From contig CAIRTK010000040.1 of assembly GCA_903881475.1 (NCBI GenBank), positions 1 through 64,000 of the forward strand: DNA of 64,000 nucleotides, in the 5' to 3' direction. Position 1 is the first letter of the stretch, and each line of letters begins with the position of its first letter. Origin of the DNA: an uncultured Opitutia bacterium. GTDB lineage: Bacteria; Verrucomicrobiota; Verrucomicrobiia; Opitutales; Opitutaceae. Positions 45,586 to 59,050 of the stretch are shown one piece after another. The notes under the pieces are model-generated. The model was not told where the DNA came from. It saw only the letters and a program-made list of their open reading frames with translations, and searched no databases. Made by a program: the position numbers and the translations under genes.

Positions 45586-45636
45586 ATGGCTAAAAAAGCT
45601 CCCAAGAAGAAAGTGGCGAAGAAAAAGAAGAAGTAA
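45586..45636 (+). CDS. 16-residue lysine-rich micro-protein
   Basis: A 17-codon reading frame encoding MAKKAPKKKVAKKKKK (10 of 16 residues are Lys). It is preceded at good distance by a strong ribosome binding site, AAAGGAAACC, and followed 24 bases after its stop by an intrinsic terminator. A histone-H1-tail-like basic peptide could bind nucleic acids or ribosomes; the function is unknown. Longer in-frame starts around 45541-45547 lack a ribosome binding site. Its bracketing by RBS and terminator supports expression. Confidence 0.6.
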   Translation: MAKKAPKKKVAKKKKK

Positions 45637-45649
45637 GCTTCTTCCCGCC

Positions 45650-45690
45650 AAAAAAACATGAGCCGCTCCTTTTGGGGCGGCTCTTTTTTT
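45650..45690. terminator. Bidirectional intrinsic terminator
   Basis: Stem GAGCCGC...GCGGCTC (45660-45683) followed by TTTTTTT on the plus strand and preceded by AAAAAAA (45650-45656), which is a T-run on the minus strand. It can terminate both the lysine-rich micro-gene (plus) and the DUF5069 gene (minus, stop at 45707). Confidence 0.88.
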
Positions 45691-45706
45691 GGGGGGTCCT
45701 CCCGCC

Positions 45707-46177
45707 TCACTCGATTCGGCCCTCGTCGAAATCGATCAGGTCCGGCACGGTGCGGATCTGGTCCACGCGATCCGCGCAGCCCATGGCGGTAAGCGCCTCC
45801 TTCAGGAATTCCTGGCCGGCCGCGGTGAGCCCTTTCTGCACCAGGTCGCGGTTCCATTTGGCCGCGCGCACGTCCGGCGGAAGCAGGCCGCGCAACCCCT
45901 CCTCCACTTGCGCGTCGTCCGCCGACTCGAAGACGATTTTTTCCACGGCCGCCGGATCAATCCCGAGATGCAGGCAGAGAAAGCGGTCGAGCCCGCGCTT
46001 GTAGTTCTTGGCGTAGCTCGCCGGCAGCGCACCGTGCGCCTTGACGTAGCGGCACTTCGCCAGGAACCGCGGCAGGTAGAGCAAGCCCGTCGCCGCATGC
46101 GGCACGTAGGGCGACGGCAGGCAGGTCAGAATTTCACCCGTCGAGCCGGGAATGGGCTTGGAAAGCATCGCCGTCAT
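45707..46177 (-). CDS. DUF5069-family protein
   Basis: About 156 residues, second DUF5069 protein of the window (other copy 23311-23763). The N-terminal LPSPYVPHAATGLLYLPRFLAKCRY and the C-terminal DLIDFDEGRIE match the family; it lacks the KGFDGRCC block of the other copy and has KRGLDRFLCLHLGI in its place. Starts at 46177 or 46168 are both possible. It is downstream of methylglyoxal synthase with a GTAG-repeat between, and ends before a shared bidirectional terminator. Function unknown. Confidence 0.82.
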   Translation of the reverse strand: MTAMLSKPIPGSTGEILTCLPSPYVPHAATGLLYLPRFLAKCRYVKAHGALPASYAKNYKRGLDRFLCLHLGIDPAAVEKIVFESADDAQVEEGLRGLLPPDVRAAKWNRDLVQKGLTAAGQEFLKEALTAMGCADRVDQIRTVPDLIDFDEGRIE

Positions 46178-46233
46178 GCAACGCAACGGACCCGGCAAGG
46201 CAACTCCGGGCCGCGGGGTCATGGGCCCCAATG

Positions 46234-46259
46234 TGGGGCGGGTGCCCTCACCCGCCTAC
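46234..46259 (-). repeat. GTAG-headed hairpin (REP-like)
   Basis: On the minus strand GTAG (46259-46256) leads into a hairpin with arms GGCGGGTG and CACCCGCC (46237-46256) and a four-base loop. It lies between methylglyoxal synthase and the DUF5069 gene. Consistent with the GTAG-plus-palindrome pattern of other repeats in the window. Confidence 0.6.
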
Positions 46260-46307
46260 ATCCGACCAAAGCCACGGTAAAACCGAGTCCCTGGCCATCA
46301 CCTCCGG

Positions 46308-46826
46308 CTACGCCGCGGTTTTCTTGGTCTCCGGCAGATCCGCGACCTCTGGCTTCGCCGGTTCGCTCGGCGGGATCACCCGCGACCGGTACACGTCGTA
46401 GTCCGGCACCAGCCGCTGGTAGCGCTTGTCCATCAGCGGCGAGGAAATCATGAAGTCGGCCGAGGCCCGGTCGCAGGCGATCGGGATGTTCCAGACCACG
46501 GCCATGCGCAGCAGCGCCTTCACGTCGGGGTCATGCGGCTGCGGCTCCAGCGGATCCCAGAAGAAGATCAGGAAATCGATGTCCCCATCCACGATCTTCG
46601 CGCCAATCTGCTGGTCGCCGCCGAGCGGACCGCTCTGCAGTTTGGTAATGGGGAAGCCCAGTTCCTCCTCCAGCATCAGGCCGGTAGTGCCGGTGGCGTA
46701 CACCTTGTGGTGGGCGAGCAGGTCGCGGTTGAACTTCGCCCATTCGATCAGGTCCCGCTTCTTGTTGTCGTGCGCCACGAGCGCGATCTTCTTGTCCGGC
46801 TCCATCACGATTTTCTTGTAGTGCAT
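46308..46826 (-). CDS. mgsA: Methylglyoxal synthase
   Basis: A 172-residue enzyme converting dihydroxyacetone phosphate to methylglyoxal, a bypass of lower glycolysis under phosphate limitation. [20 protein letters not shown], the phosphate-binding [24 protein letters not shown] and [19 protein letters not shown] with the catalytic Asp region are all present. The C-terminal ~20 residues are a low-complexity tail beyond the normal length. Start could be 46826 or the Met eight codons later. Confidence 0.95.
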   Translation of the reverse strand: MHYKKIVMEPDKKIALVAHDNKKRDLIEWAKFNRDLLAHHKVYATGTTGLMLEEELGFPITKLQSGPLGGDQQIGAKIVDGDIDFLIFFWDPLEPQPHDPDVKALLRMAVVWNIPIACDRASADFMISSPLMDKRYQRLVPDYDVYRSRVIPPSEPAKPEVADLPETKKTAA

Positions 46827-46936
46827 GGTTCGGATCGTAGCAGATCGCGTTCCGGATAAGCGATCCGTTTACCGTGACAACCGCGTGCCGGGCCGGCACC
46901 AAGCCAAACTCATGCTGATGAAGTACCTCCCGGTGT

Positions 46937-47036
46937 GTAGCAGCGCAGCCCATGACGGCCAGGCCTGTGGCAGCCGACGTGAGGAGGCCGGGTTCGCGGC
47001 CAATATCCAAATCAGCCTCGTGACCTCGGCCGCTAC
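46937..47036. repeat. GTAG-class inverted repeat, family shared with 58046-58115
   Basis: On the minus strand the element opens with GTAGCGGCCGAGGTCACGAG (47036 down), homologous to GTAGCAGCCGACGTGAGGAG at 58046. Its other arm (46967-46990, GTGGCAGCCGACGTGAGGAG on plus) closes the imperfect inverted repeat. A further GTAGCAGCGCAGCCC at 46937 may be a degenerate extra copy. It fills the gap between mgsA and gltD. Confidence 0.85.
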
Positions 47037-47052
47037 CAATCCGCGTCCTGGC

Positions 47053-48534
47053 TTACGGCAGATCGGTTGAGCCCATCAGGTAGCGGTCGCACTCGCGCGC
47101 GGCGGCGCGACCCTCGTTGATCGCCCAGACGACCAAACTTTGCCCGCGGCGGCAGTCGCCGGCCGCGAACACGCCCGGGATGCTGGTGCCAAACTTGCCG
47201 TAGTCCGCCTTGATATTGCTGCGTGGATCGGTCTCGACGCCGATCTCCTTGAGCAGCGCCTGTTCGGGCCCGAGGAAACCCATCGCGAGGAGCACGAGTT
47301 GCGCGGGTCGGGTCTTTTCCGTGCCAGGCTGCTCCTTCGGGACGAACTGGCCCTTGTCGTTCTTCTCCCACTTGATCTCGACGGTCACGAGTTCCTTCAC
47401 GTGGCCCTGCTCGTCCCCGATGAACTTCTTCACCGTCGTGACGTAGATGCGCGGGTCCGCGCCGAACTTTGCCGCGGCCTCCTCTTGGCCGTAATCCATC
47501 TTATAGACCTTCGGCCACTCGGGCCAGGGGTTGTCCGGCGTGCGCTCCAGCGGGGGCTTCGGCAGAATCTCGATCTGGAGCAGGCTCTTGCAGCCATGCC
47601 GCATCGACGTGCCGACGCAGTCCGTGCCGGTGTCGCCGCCGCCGATGACGACCACATCCTTGCCGCCGCCATGGATCGGGCTCGCGCCGTTGTTGCCCAG
47701 GACGGCCTTGGTGTTGGCGGTGAGAAACTCCATCGCGAAGTGCACGCCCTTCAGCGCGCGGCCCTCGATCGGCAGGTCGCGCGGCTGCGTGGCGCCGGTG
47801 CAGATGACCGTGGCGTCGTACTCCTTCAGGAAGATCTGGGGCTCGACGTTGTCCCCGACGTTGGCGTTGCAGATGAACTTGATGCCTTCCTGCTCCATGA
47901 GCTTGATGCGGCGCAGGACGACCTCCTGCTTGTCGAGCTTCATGTTCGGGATGCCGTACATCAGCAGGCCGCCCGGGCGGTCGGCGCGCTCGAAGACGGT
48001 GACGGTGTGGCCGGCGAGGTTGAGCTGCGCCGCGGCGGACAGGCCGGAGGGGCCGGAGCCGATGATGGCGACCTTCTTGCCGGTGCGGACCTTGGGCGCG
48101 GCAGGCAGCACCCAGCCTTCGTCCCAGCCGCGGTCGGTGATCGCCGCCTCGATGTTCTTGATCGTGACGGGCGGATTATTGATGCCGAGGACGCACGAGC
48201 CCTCGCACGGCGCGGGACAAACGCGGCCGGTGAACTCCGGGAAGTTGTTCGTCTTGTGCAGGCGGGCGAGCGCCTCCTTCCACAGGCCGCGGTAAACCAG
48301 GTCGTTCCACTCGGGGATGAGGTTGTTGATCGGACAACCCGAGGCCATGCCGCTAATCAGCTTGCCCGTGTGGCAGAACGGCACGCCGCAATCCATGCAG
48401 CGCGCGCCCTGGTTGCGGAGCTTCTTCGTCTCCATGTGGTGATGGAATTCCTTCCAGTCACGCACGCGCTCCGCCGGCGGACGGTCGACCGGCAGTTCGC
48501 GCAGATATTCAATGAATCCAGTTGGCTTGCCCAT
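47053..48534 (-). CDS. gltD: Glutamate synthase (NADPH), small subunit
   Basis: A 493-residue flavoprotein that passes NADPH electrons to the large subunit for glutamate synthesis. N-terminal cysteines for two 4Fe-4S clusters ([30 protein letters not shown]), the FAD motif [10 protein letters not shown] and the NADPH motif GGGDTGTDC are present. The length is normal. gltB lies upstream on the same strand; the 122-base gap between them holds an inverted repeat. Confidence 0.96.
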   Translation of the reverse strand: MGKPTGFIEYLRELPVDRPPAERVRDWKEFHHHMETKKLRNQGARCMDCGVPFCHTGKLISGMASGCPINNLIPEWNDLVYRGLWKEALARLHKTNNFPEFTGRVCPAPCEGSCVLGINNPPVTIKNIEAAITDRGWDEGWVLPAAPKVRTGKKVAIIGSGPSGLSAAAQLNLAGHTVTVFERADRPGGLLMYGIPNMKLDKQEVVLRRIKLMEQEGIKFICNANVGDNVEPQIFLKEYDATVICTGATQPRDLPIEGRALKGVHFAMEFLTANTKAVLGNNGASPIHGGGKDVVVIGGGDTGTDCVGTSMRHGCKSLLQIEILPKPPLERTPDNPWPEWPKVYKMDYGQEEAAAKFGADPRIYVTTVKKFIGDEQGHVKELVTVEIKWEKNDKGQFVPKEQPGTEKTRPAQLVLLAMGFLGPEQALLKEIGVETDPRSNIKADYGKFGTSIPGVFAAGDCRRGQSLVVWAINEGRAAARECDRYLMGSTDLP

Positions 48535-48540
48535 GGGGAA

Positions 48541-48644
48541 GGAGCTGTAGGCTGTAAGCGGTAAGCTTGAAGCTTTTCTCTAGCAGTGGAGGTGGTGGTT
48601 TGGTTTGTGTCCGAAGCTTGCAGCTTATCGCTTAAAGCCTGGAG
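48541..48644. repeat. Inverted repeat between gltB and gltD
   Basis: Arms GCTGTAGGCTGTAAGCGG (from 48544, continuing TAAGCTTGAAGCTT) and AAGCTTGCAGCTTATCGC (from 48614, continuing TTAAAGCCTGGAGC) pair over about 32 positions with six mismatches. A GTAG is inside the left arm (48547-48550). The element is AT-richer than the genes around it. It separates the two glutamate synthase subunit genes. Confidence 0.85.
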
Positions 48645-48656
48645 CAATTGGCGGCA

Positions 48657-53306
<4,650 letters not shown>

Positions 53307-53403
53307 CGAGGGGGATGAGGGGAAAACGGGTTTCAGGAGCTGGACTTGTGCCACCGGGCGGGCGACGGCGGGACGGTTTTACTGGGGGTGCTGGCGTGGG
53401 GAC

Positions 53404-53439
53404 AAAAAAAGGGCCGGTCGCATTTGCGAGAGCCGGCCC
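53404..53439 (-). terminator. Intrinsic terminator of the glutaredoxin gene
   Basis: GGGCCGG...CCGGCCC stem (53411-53439) with an inner TCGCA/TGCGA pairing, followed on the minus strand by TTTTTTT (53404-53410). It lies 32 bases after the glutaredoxin stop and separates that gene from gltB. Confidence 0.92.
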
Positions 53440-53470
53440 GGAGCGTGGTTAGTGCGGAGAGCTCTCAGCG

Positions 53471-53806
53471 TTAGAAGAAACGGATCGTTTTAGTGGCCAT
53501 TTTGGCGTGTTCCTCGTCCGAGCAGCCCGCATTGGTCGGGGCCTCGGCCGCGGCGTCGGTGGATTTCACCAGATCGTTGCTGAGCAGGTAATTTTCCACT
53601 TCTTCCCCGGACACGTCAGCCAGCATCACGCCATCAATCTCGACGCAGGGCGAGAGGGGCTGGCCGGATTTCTGCACCATCTCGGCGTAATTCGCGCGGT
53701 TGTTGATGATATCGATATCCTCGAACGCGAGGTGGTGCTTGCGCATGATCGCACGCACGCCATTGGACCACCCGCAGGAGGGCTTGAGGTAGGCTTTGAT
53801 GTTCAT
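53471..53806 (-). CDS. Monothiol-type glutaredoxin
   Basis: 111 residues with a thioredoxin fold. The active site is SCGWS (YLKPSCGWSNGVRA), replacing the usual CPYC with CGWS, and the cis-proline is in LSPCVEIDG. It has a C-terminal extension with a lone cysteine (NAGCSDEEHA). Likely a glutathione- or mycothiol-like redox or Fe-S carrier protein. The ATG at 53806 gives the family-normal start. The gene has its own terminator and lies upstream of gltB on the same strand. Confidence 0.82.
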   Translation of the reverse strand: MNIKAYLKPSCGWSNGVRAIMRKHHLAFEDIDIINNRANYAEMVQKSGQPLSPCVEIDGVMLADVSGEEVENYLLSNDLVKSTDAAAEAPTNAGCSDEEHAKMATKTIRFF

Positions 53807-53890
53807 GCGATAGGATGGACGAGACGCAAAGTGGCGCAAGGTATAGGGCGCGTTTTCCCGCGAGCAAGCGGAAGTTTTGCGAATCTTCCG

Positions 53891-54718
53891 TCATATGCGC
53901 CGCAGGCCGCGCCGGAATTCCGTCGGCGTCTGCCCGGTTTTCTGCCGGAACTGCCGCGAGAAAAAAAAGATGTCCCGGAACCCGAGCGCCTCGGCGACCA
54001 TGCCAACCGTCAGGTCGGACTCGGAGAGCAGCTGGCGCGCCCGCTCGATCCGGGCGTTGATGATGTAGTCCTGCGGACGCGCGCCGATGACCTTGAGGAA
54101 GACGCGCGAGAAATGATCCACGCTGTAGCCGGCCTTGCGCGCCAGCGCGGCGATGGGCGGCACCCGGCCCGGACTTTCCCGGATCTGCGCGGCCGCCTGT
54201 AATATGATGTCACGATGGTGGTGGTCCAGACCGGGCGCATCCATGCCGGGTGCGGCGGCGTGCTCCCGCGCCAGTTCCATCAGCAGCGCCCCCATGAGTC
54301 CGGCGGCCACTTCCGCCGCCGCCGGCTCCAGGCGCAGCTCGATCACCCGCCGCATCATGGCGTCCACCAGGTCAAGCTGGCGGGTGCGCATGATTTCAAA
54401 CGGCGGCGTGATGTCGGATAAAGGCAAATTCCGCTTGGAGGCCTTCAGGGTGAAGTGGATATAATTCACCCCGAGGGGCGCCGCCGCGTCCTGTTCCGCC
54501 TCATAGGCCTGGCCGGGTCTCATCCACACGCAGGTGCCGGGTACCAGCGCCCGCCCGGCCGGGCCGATTTTCATCCGGCCGCGCCCGGCCCAGACAAACC
54601 ACAGGTCATAGTCATGCAGGCCGCGCACCCAGTCCGACCCAAGATGCCAGCCGGGCTCGCAACGCACCCGGCCCACCTCGCCCAGCCTCACGGAACAGGA
54701 TTGACCGGAGATTTTCAT
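53891..54718 (-). CDS. AraC-family transcriptional regulator
   Basis: 275 residues. N-terminal sensing domain (DLWFVWAGRGRMKIGPAGRALVPG) and a C-terminal AraC DNA-binding domain with IAALARKAGYSVDHFSRVFLKVIG and GFRDIFFFSRQFRQKTGQTPTEFRR. It is divergent from the PhyH gene at 54811, matching the arrangement at 40196-42035. It probably regulates that gene in response to a sugar or related effector. Confidence 0.92.
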   Translation of the reverse strand: MKISGQSCSVRLGEVGRVRCEPGWHLGSDWVRGLHDYDLWFVWAGRGRMKIGPAGRALVPGTCVWMRPGQAYEAEQDAAAPLGVNYIHFTLKASKRNLPLSDITPPFEIMRTRQLDLVDAMMRRVIELRLEPAAAEVAAGLMGALLMELAREHAAAPGMDAPGLDHHHRDIILQAAAQIRESPGRVPPIAALARKAGYSVDHFSRVFLKVIGARPQDYIINARIERARQLLSESDLTVGMVAEALGFRDIFFFSRQFRQKTGQTPTEFRRGLRRI

Positions 54719-54810
54719 TGGAGCGGATAACTACAAATAAATAGCGGGGCGGTGCATGGCCCGGCAATGACAATTCGGCTAGGGTTGGGTCCAATCCCCT
54801 GTTTTTCCCC
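54719..54810. promoter_or_regulatory. Divergent promoter region, AraC / PhyH
   Basis: A 92-base gap between divergent genes, AT-rich on the AraC side (ACAAATAAATA). It should hold both promoters and the AraC operator. No operator repeat could be assigned by eye. Confidence 0.4.
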
Positions 54811-55677
54811 ATGAGCACCCCTGCCACGCCCGAGGTTTTGTTCGATGTCGTCGCCGATATGCACGCGCCGGAGCTTTACCAGCCCAAGGCCATCGCGGAA
54901 GGCGTCGAACACTTTGAGGACATCGGCCCCGAACAGATCGCCTTTTATCGCGAGCAGGGCTATCTTGTGGTCCGCCAGGCCTTCAATCCCGCCGAGGTGC
55001 AGGACGCCATCGACGGTCTCGTGGACCTGATCATGGGCAAGCGCCCGGATTTCAAGCACGTCTATTTCGAGGGCAAGGCCAAGGAGATCCTCCCCACGCT
55101 CGGGCCCGAGCAGCGCCAGGACGCCGTGCGCAAGCTCGGCATGTTCGTCGAATTCGACGCCCGGCTCAAGGCCCTCTCGCACCACGCCGGGATGCTGGCC
55201 GCGCTAAAACCGCTCCTGCAGGGCCATGACGCCGAGATGTTCCAGGACATGGCGCTGATCAAGCCGCCGCGCCTCGGCCGGGAAAAACCCTGGCACCAGG
55301 ACAAGGCCTATTTCGAATACGCCCTCGGCACGCCCGTGGTCGGGGTGTGGATCGCGCTCGACGAGGCGACGATCGCCAACGGCTGCATGCAGCTCCTCCC
55401 CGGCCGGCACAAGGAGGGCCCGATCCTCCATTTCCAGCGCCGCGACTGGCAGATCTGCGACAACACCATCCTCGGCGCCCAGTCTGTCGCCGTGCCGCTG
55501 AAGCCGGGCGGGCTGCTGTTCTTCGATGGCATGCTGCCCCACGGCACCCCGCACAATTCCTCGCCGAACCGCCGCCGCGCCCTGCAGTTCCACTATGCCC
55601 CCGTCGGCACGACCAAGGATGCGCCGGAGGAACGCCTGAAGCATTTCGGCAGCGAGGGCAAAAACGTGACGTGCTGA
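54811..55677 (+). CDS. Phytanoyl-CoA dioxygenase-family protein
   Basis: A 288-residue Fe(II)/2-oxoglutarate dioxygenase of the PhyH family. The iron ligands are clear: HQD in KPWHQDKAYFEYALG and the distal histidine in MLPHGTPHNSS, with the 2-oxoglutarate Arg region in NRRRALQFHY. GVWIALDEATIANGCMQLLPGRHK is the family signature. The substrate is unknown. It is divergent from an AraC regulator, like the PhyH gene at 40196, but unlike that one it has canonical HxD spacing. Confidence 0.92.
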   Translation: MSTPATPEVLFDVVADMHAPELYQPKAIAEGVEHFEDIGPEQIAFYREQGYLVVRQAFNPAEVQDAIDGLVDLIMGKRPDFKHVYFEGKAKEILPTLGPEQRQDAVRKLGMFVEFDARLKALSHHAGMLAALKPLLQGHDAEMFQDMALIKPPRLGREKPWHQDKAYFEYALGTPVVGVWIALDEATIANGCMQLLPGRHKEGPILHFQRRDWQICDNTILGAQSVAVPLKPGGLLFFDGMLPHGTPHNSSPNRRRALQFHYAPVGTTKDAPEERLKHFGSEGKNVTC

Positions 55678-55823
55678 TTGCGCGCCGCTCAGAGGTAAGG
55701 CTGGTTCGCCGAACGCGCGGGTGGGTTGCTAGCTTGCGCGCAACTTACGCCATCCGCCGTGCTCAGCGCCCCCGCCCTACAATTTCCTAGCCGCCCCGCG
55801 CGCGCTCGCCTATCACGCACGGG

Positions 55824-56801
55824 ATGAAAGTCCTCGTGACCGGCGCGGCCGGCTTTATCGGCTACCACGTCGCCCGCCGGCTCGCGGAAACGAAGCGCTG
55901 CGAGGTCCTCGGCCTCGACAACCTGAACGACTACTATTCGGTCGACCTCAAGCGCGCGCGGCTGGCCGAGCTCGGCACGTTGGAGGATTTCCGCTTCGTG
56001 CAGGCGGATTTCGCGGACGCGACGGCCTTTCAGGGAATCTACGGGCACTTCAAGCCCGACTATGTGATCCACCTCGGCGCGCAGGCCGGCGTGCGCTACA
56101 GCATGGAGAACCCCGCGGCCTACGTGCACAGCAACCTGGCCGGGTTCCTCAACGTACTCGAGGCCTGCCGCCGGCTGCCGCCGAAGCACCTCGTGTTCGC
56201 CTCGTCGAGCAGCGTCTACGGCGCCGGCGCGAAGGTGCCGTTCCATGAGGACGCCAACACGGACCAGCCGATCTCGTTCTACGGCGCGACGAAGAAAAGT
56301 AACGAGCTCATGGCCCACAGCTACGCGCACCTGCACGGGCTGATGATCACCGGCCTGCGGTTTTTCACCGTCTACGGGCCCTGGAGCCGGCCGGACATGG
56401 CGCCGACGATTTTCTCCAAGGCCATCTGCGAGGGCACGCCGATCCGGCTCTTCAACCACGGCAAGTGCCGGCGCGACTTCACCTATGTGGACGACATCGT
56501 GGACGGCGTGGTGAAGGTCCTCCTCTACCCGCCCGCCTCGCACCCCACCCCACCCTTCCGGATTTTCAACATCGGGCACAACCGCCCTGTCGAGGTACTG
56601 CTGTTCGTACGCATGCTGGAGCAGCTGCTCGGCCGCACCGCGCAGGTCGAGCTGCTACCCGCGCAGCCCGGCGACATGCTGGAAACCTGCGCCAGCATCG
56701 AGCGCCTCCATGCCGCCATCGGCTTCACCCCGCGCGTGTCACTCGAGGACGGCCTCCGGCACTTCGTTGACTGGTTCAAGCGCTACCACCGGCACGAATA
56801 A
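55824..56801 (+). CDS. NAD-dependent sugar-nucleotide epimerase (UDP-glucuronate 4-epimerase-like)
   Basis: A 325-residue extended short-chain dehydrogenase. GAAGFIGYHVARRL binds NAD, LGAQAGVRYSMENP and SSSVYGAG are the catalytic Ser region, and FYGATKKSNELMAHSY has the YxxxK pair (Tyr and Lys). FTVYGPWSRPDMA and RDFTYVDDIVDGVVK follow. It resembles UDP-glucuronate 4-epimerases that make UDP-galacturonate for surface polysaccharides. It lies downstream of PhyH and upstream of recA. Confidence 0.88.
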   Translation: MKVLVTGAAGFIGYHVARRLAETKRCEVLGLDNLNDYYSVDLKRARLAELGTLEDFRFVQADFADATAFQGIYGHFKPDYVIHLGAQAGVRYSMENPAAYVHSNLAGFLNVLEACRRLPPKHLVFASSSSVYGAGAKVPFHEDANTDQPISFYGATKKSNELMAHSYAHLHGLMITGLRFFTVYGPWSRPDMAPTIFSKAICEGTPIRLFNHGKCRRDFTYVDDIVDGVVKVLLYPPASHPTPPFRIFNIGHNRPVEVLLFVRMLEQLLGRTAQVELLPAQPGDMLETCASIERLHAAIGFTPRVSLEDGLRHFVDWFKRYHRHE

Positions 56802-56967
56802 AGCCGTCTCGCTCCGCAGCGTGGCCGGCTGGTTTGCCCCGGTGCCCAGATCTGCCGGCGCACCTGCTTCGCATTAAGATTTCCGCTCCGCGCTTGCCTC
56901 GGCCCGCGCGCGCGGCTCACCCTGATTTTCACTTTTTCAAAACCAACCCTCAGCCCACCTACCCTCC

Positions 56968-58035
56968 ATGTCCAAAGCCGCCCCCGCCAAACCCGCCCCT
57001 GCCGTTTCCTCCACTCCCGGTCGCGAGAAAAACATCGAGCTCGCGCTCTCCTCCATCAGCAAGCAGTTCGGCGAAGGCTCCATCATGCGTCTCGGCAGCA
57101 ATGCCAAGATGAAAGTCGAGACGCTTTCCACCGGCTCGCTTGCCATCGACCTCGCGCTCGGCGTCGGCGGCCTGCCCAAGGGCCGCATCATCGAAATCTA
57201 CGGCCCGGAATCCTCCGGCAAGACCACCTTCTGTCTCAGCGTCATCGCCGAGGCGCAGAAAAAGGGCGGCCTCGCCGCCTTCATTGACGTCGAGCACGCG
57301 CTCGACCCGAAGTACGCCCGCGTCGTCGGCGTGAACCTCGATGATCTCCTCGTCTCCCAGCCCGACTCCGGCGAGGACGCGCTCAACATCATGGAGACGC
57401 TGATCCGCTCCAACAGCATCGACGTCATCGTGCTGGATTCCGTCGCCGCCCTCATCACCAAGGCGGAGCTCGACGGCCAGATGGGCGACATGACCATGGG
57501 CAGCCAGGCCCGCCTGATGTCGCAGGCCATGCGCCGGCTCACCGCCGTCGTCAGCAAGACCAACTGCGTCTGCATTTTCACCAACCAGATTCGCGAGAAG
57601 ATCGGCGTCATGTTCGGCAGCCCCGAGACCACGTCGGGCGGCCGCGCCCTGAAGTTCTTCTCGTCGGTCCGCATCGACATCCGCCGCAAGGACCAGATCA
57701 AGACGCCCGAGGGCAAGGTCATCGGCAACCGCACCAAGATCAAGGTCGTGAAGAACAAGGTAGCCCCGCCGTTCACCGAGGTGGAATTCGACATCATGTA
57801 CGACGAGGGCATCTCGAAGATCGGCTCGCTCCTCGACCTCGGCCTCGAGCACAAGATTCTGGAAAAGAAGGGCGCGTGGATCGCCTACGAGGGCAGCCTC
57901 GTCGGCCAGGGCCGCGACGCCGCCAAGGCCGCGCTCAAGGAAAAGCCCGAGCTCGCCGAGAAAATCGGCAAGGCCATCATGGAGAAGGTCACCGTGACCG
58001 GCGGGGCGGTGATCACCGGCGGCGAGGAAGCCTGA
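56968..58035 (+). CDS. recA: RecA recombinase
   Basis: A 355-residue ATP-dependent strand-exchange protein. Walker [10 protein letters not shown], the MAW-type region, [26 protein letters not shown] and the C-terminal domain are all present. The N-terminal extension of about 15 residues is Ala/Pro-rich. The ATG at 56968 follows an AT-rich leader. No LexA-box-like operator was visible upstream, though the Verrucomicrobia consensus is not certain. An inverted repeat starts 11 bases after its stop. Confidence 0.98.
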   Translation: MSKAAPAKPAPAVSSTPGREKNIELALSSISKQFGEGSIMRLGSNAKMKVETLSTGSLAIDLALGVGGLPKGRIIEIYGPESSGKTTFCLSVIAEAQKKGGLAAFIDVEHALDPKYARVVGVNLDDLLVSQPDSGEDALNIMETLIRSNSIDVIVLDSVAALITKAELDGQMGDMTMGSQARLMSQAMRRLTAVVSKTNCVCIFTNQIREKIGVMFGSPETTSGGRALKFFSSVRIDIRRKDQIKTPEGKVIGNRTKIKVVKNKVAPPFTEVEFDIMYDEGISKIGSLLDLGLEHKILEKKGAWIAYEGSLVGQGRDAAKAALKEKPELAEKIGKAIMEKVTVTGGAVITGGEEA

Positions 58036-58045
58036 TTCCCGCCAG

Positions 58046-58115
58046 GTAGCAGCCGACGTGAGGAGGCTGGTTTGACCCGTGCGGGTGCGCCCAGCCTCCT
58101 GACGTCGGCTGCTGC
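58046..58115 (+). repeat. GTAG-class inverted repeat downstream of recA
   Basis: Starts GTAGCAGCCGACGTGAGGAG (58046) and continues GCTGG to 58070; the right arm 58091-58115 is its reverse complement at 23 of 25 positions. The loop is 20 bases. It is homologous to the element at 46967-47036. It is probably a REP-like mobile repeat; a T-run is lacking, so a terminator role is not supported. Confidence 0.88.
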
Positions 58116-58176
58116 TCGGTCCGGCGACCGTTTGCACGTTGCCGCGTGGCGGTCTCGCGCGTATGATGACTGAATC

Positions 58177-58932
58177 ATGCCGTCCCCCGCGACCACTCCG
58201 CCCGTTTCCACCGGGAATCCCGCCACGCGCGAGCCGGTGTTTCAGGTCCGCGGGCTCACCCGCGTCTACGGCGGGGGCGAGGCGGCGGTCACCGCCCTGC
58301 ACGGGGTCGACTTCGACCTGTTCCGCGGCGAACTGATCGTGCTGCTCGGCGCCTCCGGCAGCGGAAAATCCACCCTGCTCAACCAGCTGGGCGGCCTCGA
58401 CTCGCCCACGTCGGGCACCCTGCGCTACCGCGGCCGGGATCTCGGTGCGGCCGGCGAACACGAGCTGACCCAGTTCCGCCGCGATGCGGTCGGCTTCGTC
58501 TTCCAAGCGTACAACCTCATTCCGAGCCTGACCGCGCGCGAAAACGTCGCCCTCATCACGGAAATCTGCCGCGACCCGATGACGCCCGAAACCGCGCTCG
58601 GGCTGGTCGGGCTGGCCTCGCGCCTGGATCATTTCCCCGCCCAGCTCTCGGGGGGCGAACAGCAGCGCGTCGCCATTGCCCGCGCCATCGCCAAGCGGCC
58701 CGAGCTCCTCCTCTGCGACGAGCCGACCGGCGCGCTGGACGTGCACACCGGCATCACGGTGCTCGAGGCCGTCGAGCGCATCAACCGCGAGCTTGGCACC
58801 CTCGCCGTCATCATCACGCACAACGCCATCCTCGCCGATATGGCCGACCGCGTCTTCACCCTGTCCGACGGCCGCATCGTCAGCGAGCGCACCAACACCC
58901 GGCGCGGTTTGGTATGTGATCTGGCGTGGTGA
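58177..58932 (+). CDS. ABC transporter ATP-binding protein (MacB/LolD type)
   Basis: 251 residues. Walker [20 protein letters not shown]-loop [17 protein letters not shown], the ABC signature [16 protein letters not shown], Walker [13 protein letters not shown] and the H-loop ITHN are all present. The sequence groups with LolD/MacB-like ATPases that work with FtsX-type permeases. The permease gene follows after 118 bases that hold an inverted repeat, then a HlyD-type adaptor: a three-part export system. Confidence 0.94.
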   Translation: MPSPATTPPVSTGNPATREPVFQVRGLTRVYGGGEAAVTALHGVDFDLFRGELIVLLGASGSGKSTLLNQLGGLDSPTSGTLRYRGRDLGAAGEHELTQFRRDAVGFVFQAYNLIPSLTARENVALITEICRDPMTPETALGLVGLASRLDHFPAQLSGGEQQRVAIARAIAKRPELLLCDEPTGALDVHTGITVLEAVERINRELGTLAVIITHNAILADMADRVFTLSDGRIVSERTNTRRGLVCDLAW

Positions 58933-58961
58933 GGAGAAAACCAGAAGTCCGAGGTCAGAAA

Positions 58962-59037
58962 TCAGATGTCAGCCAAACCCAAGCCAACCACCACAGTCCC
59001 GCGATGCGATGGCTCAGCTCTGGCCTCTGACATCTGA
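58962..59037. repeat. Inverted repeat between ABC ATPase and permease
   Basis: Exact 11-base arms TCAGATGTCAG (58962-58972) and CTGACATCTGA (59027-59037), inside a longer imperfect pairing that includes GAGGTCAG / CTGACCTC flanks. The spacing is 54 bases. It separates the ATPase gene from the permease gene. Confidence 0.75.
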
Positions 59038-59050
59038 CCTCTTTCACGAA

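Noticed and set aside
56802-56967. A LexA operator upstream of recA.
   Set aside because: No clear palindromic SOS box could be seen; the lineage-specific consensus is not certain, so nothing is claimed.
56959-58821. A 620-codon minus-strand frame opposite recA and the ABC ATPase gene.
   Set aside because: RecA and the ATPase are unmistakable on the plus strand; the opposite frame is an antisense artefact.
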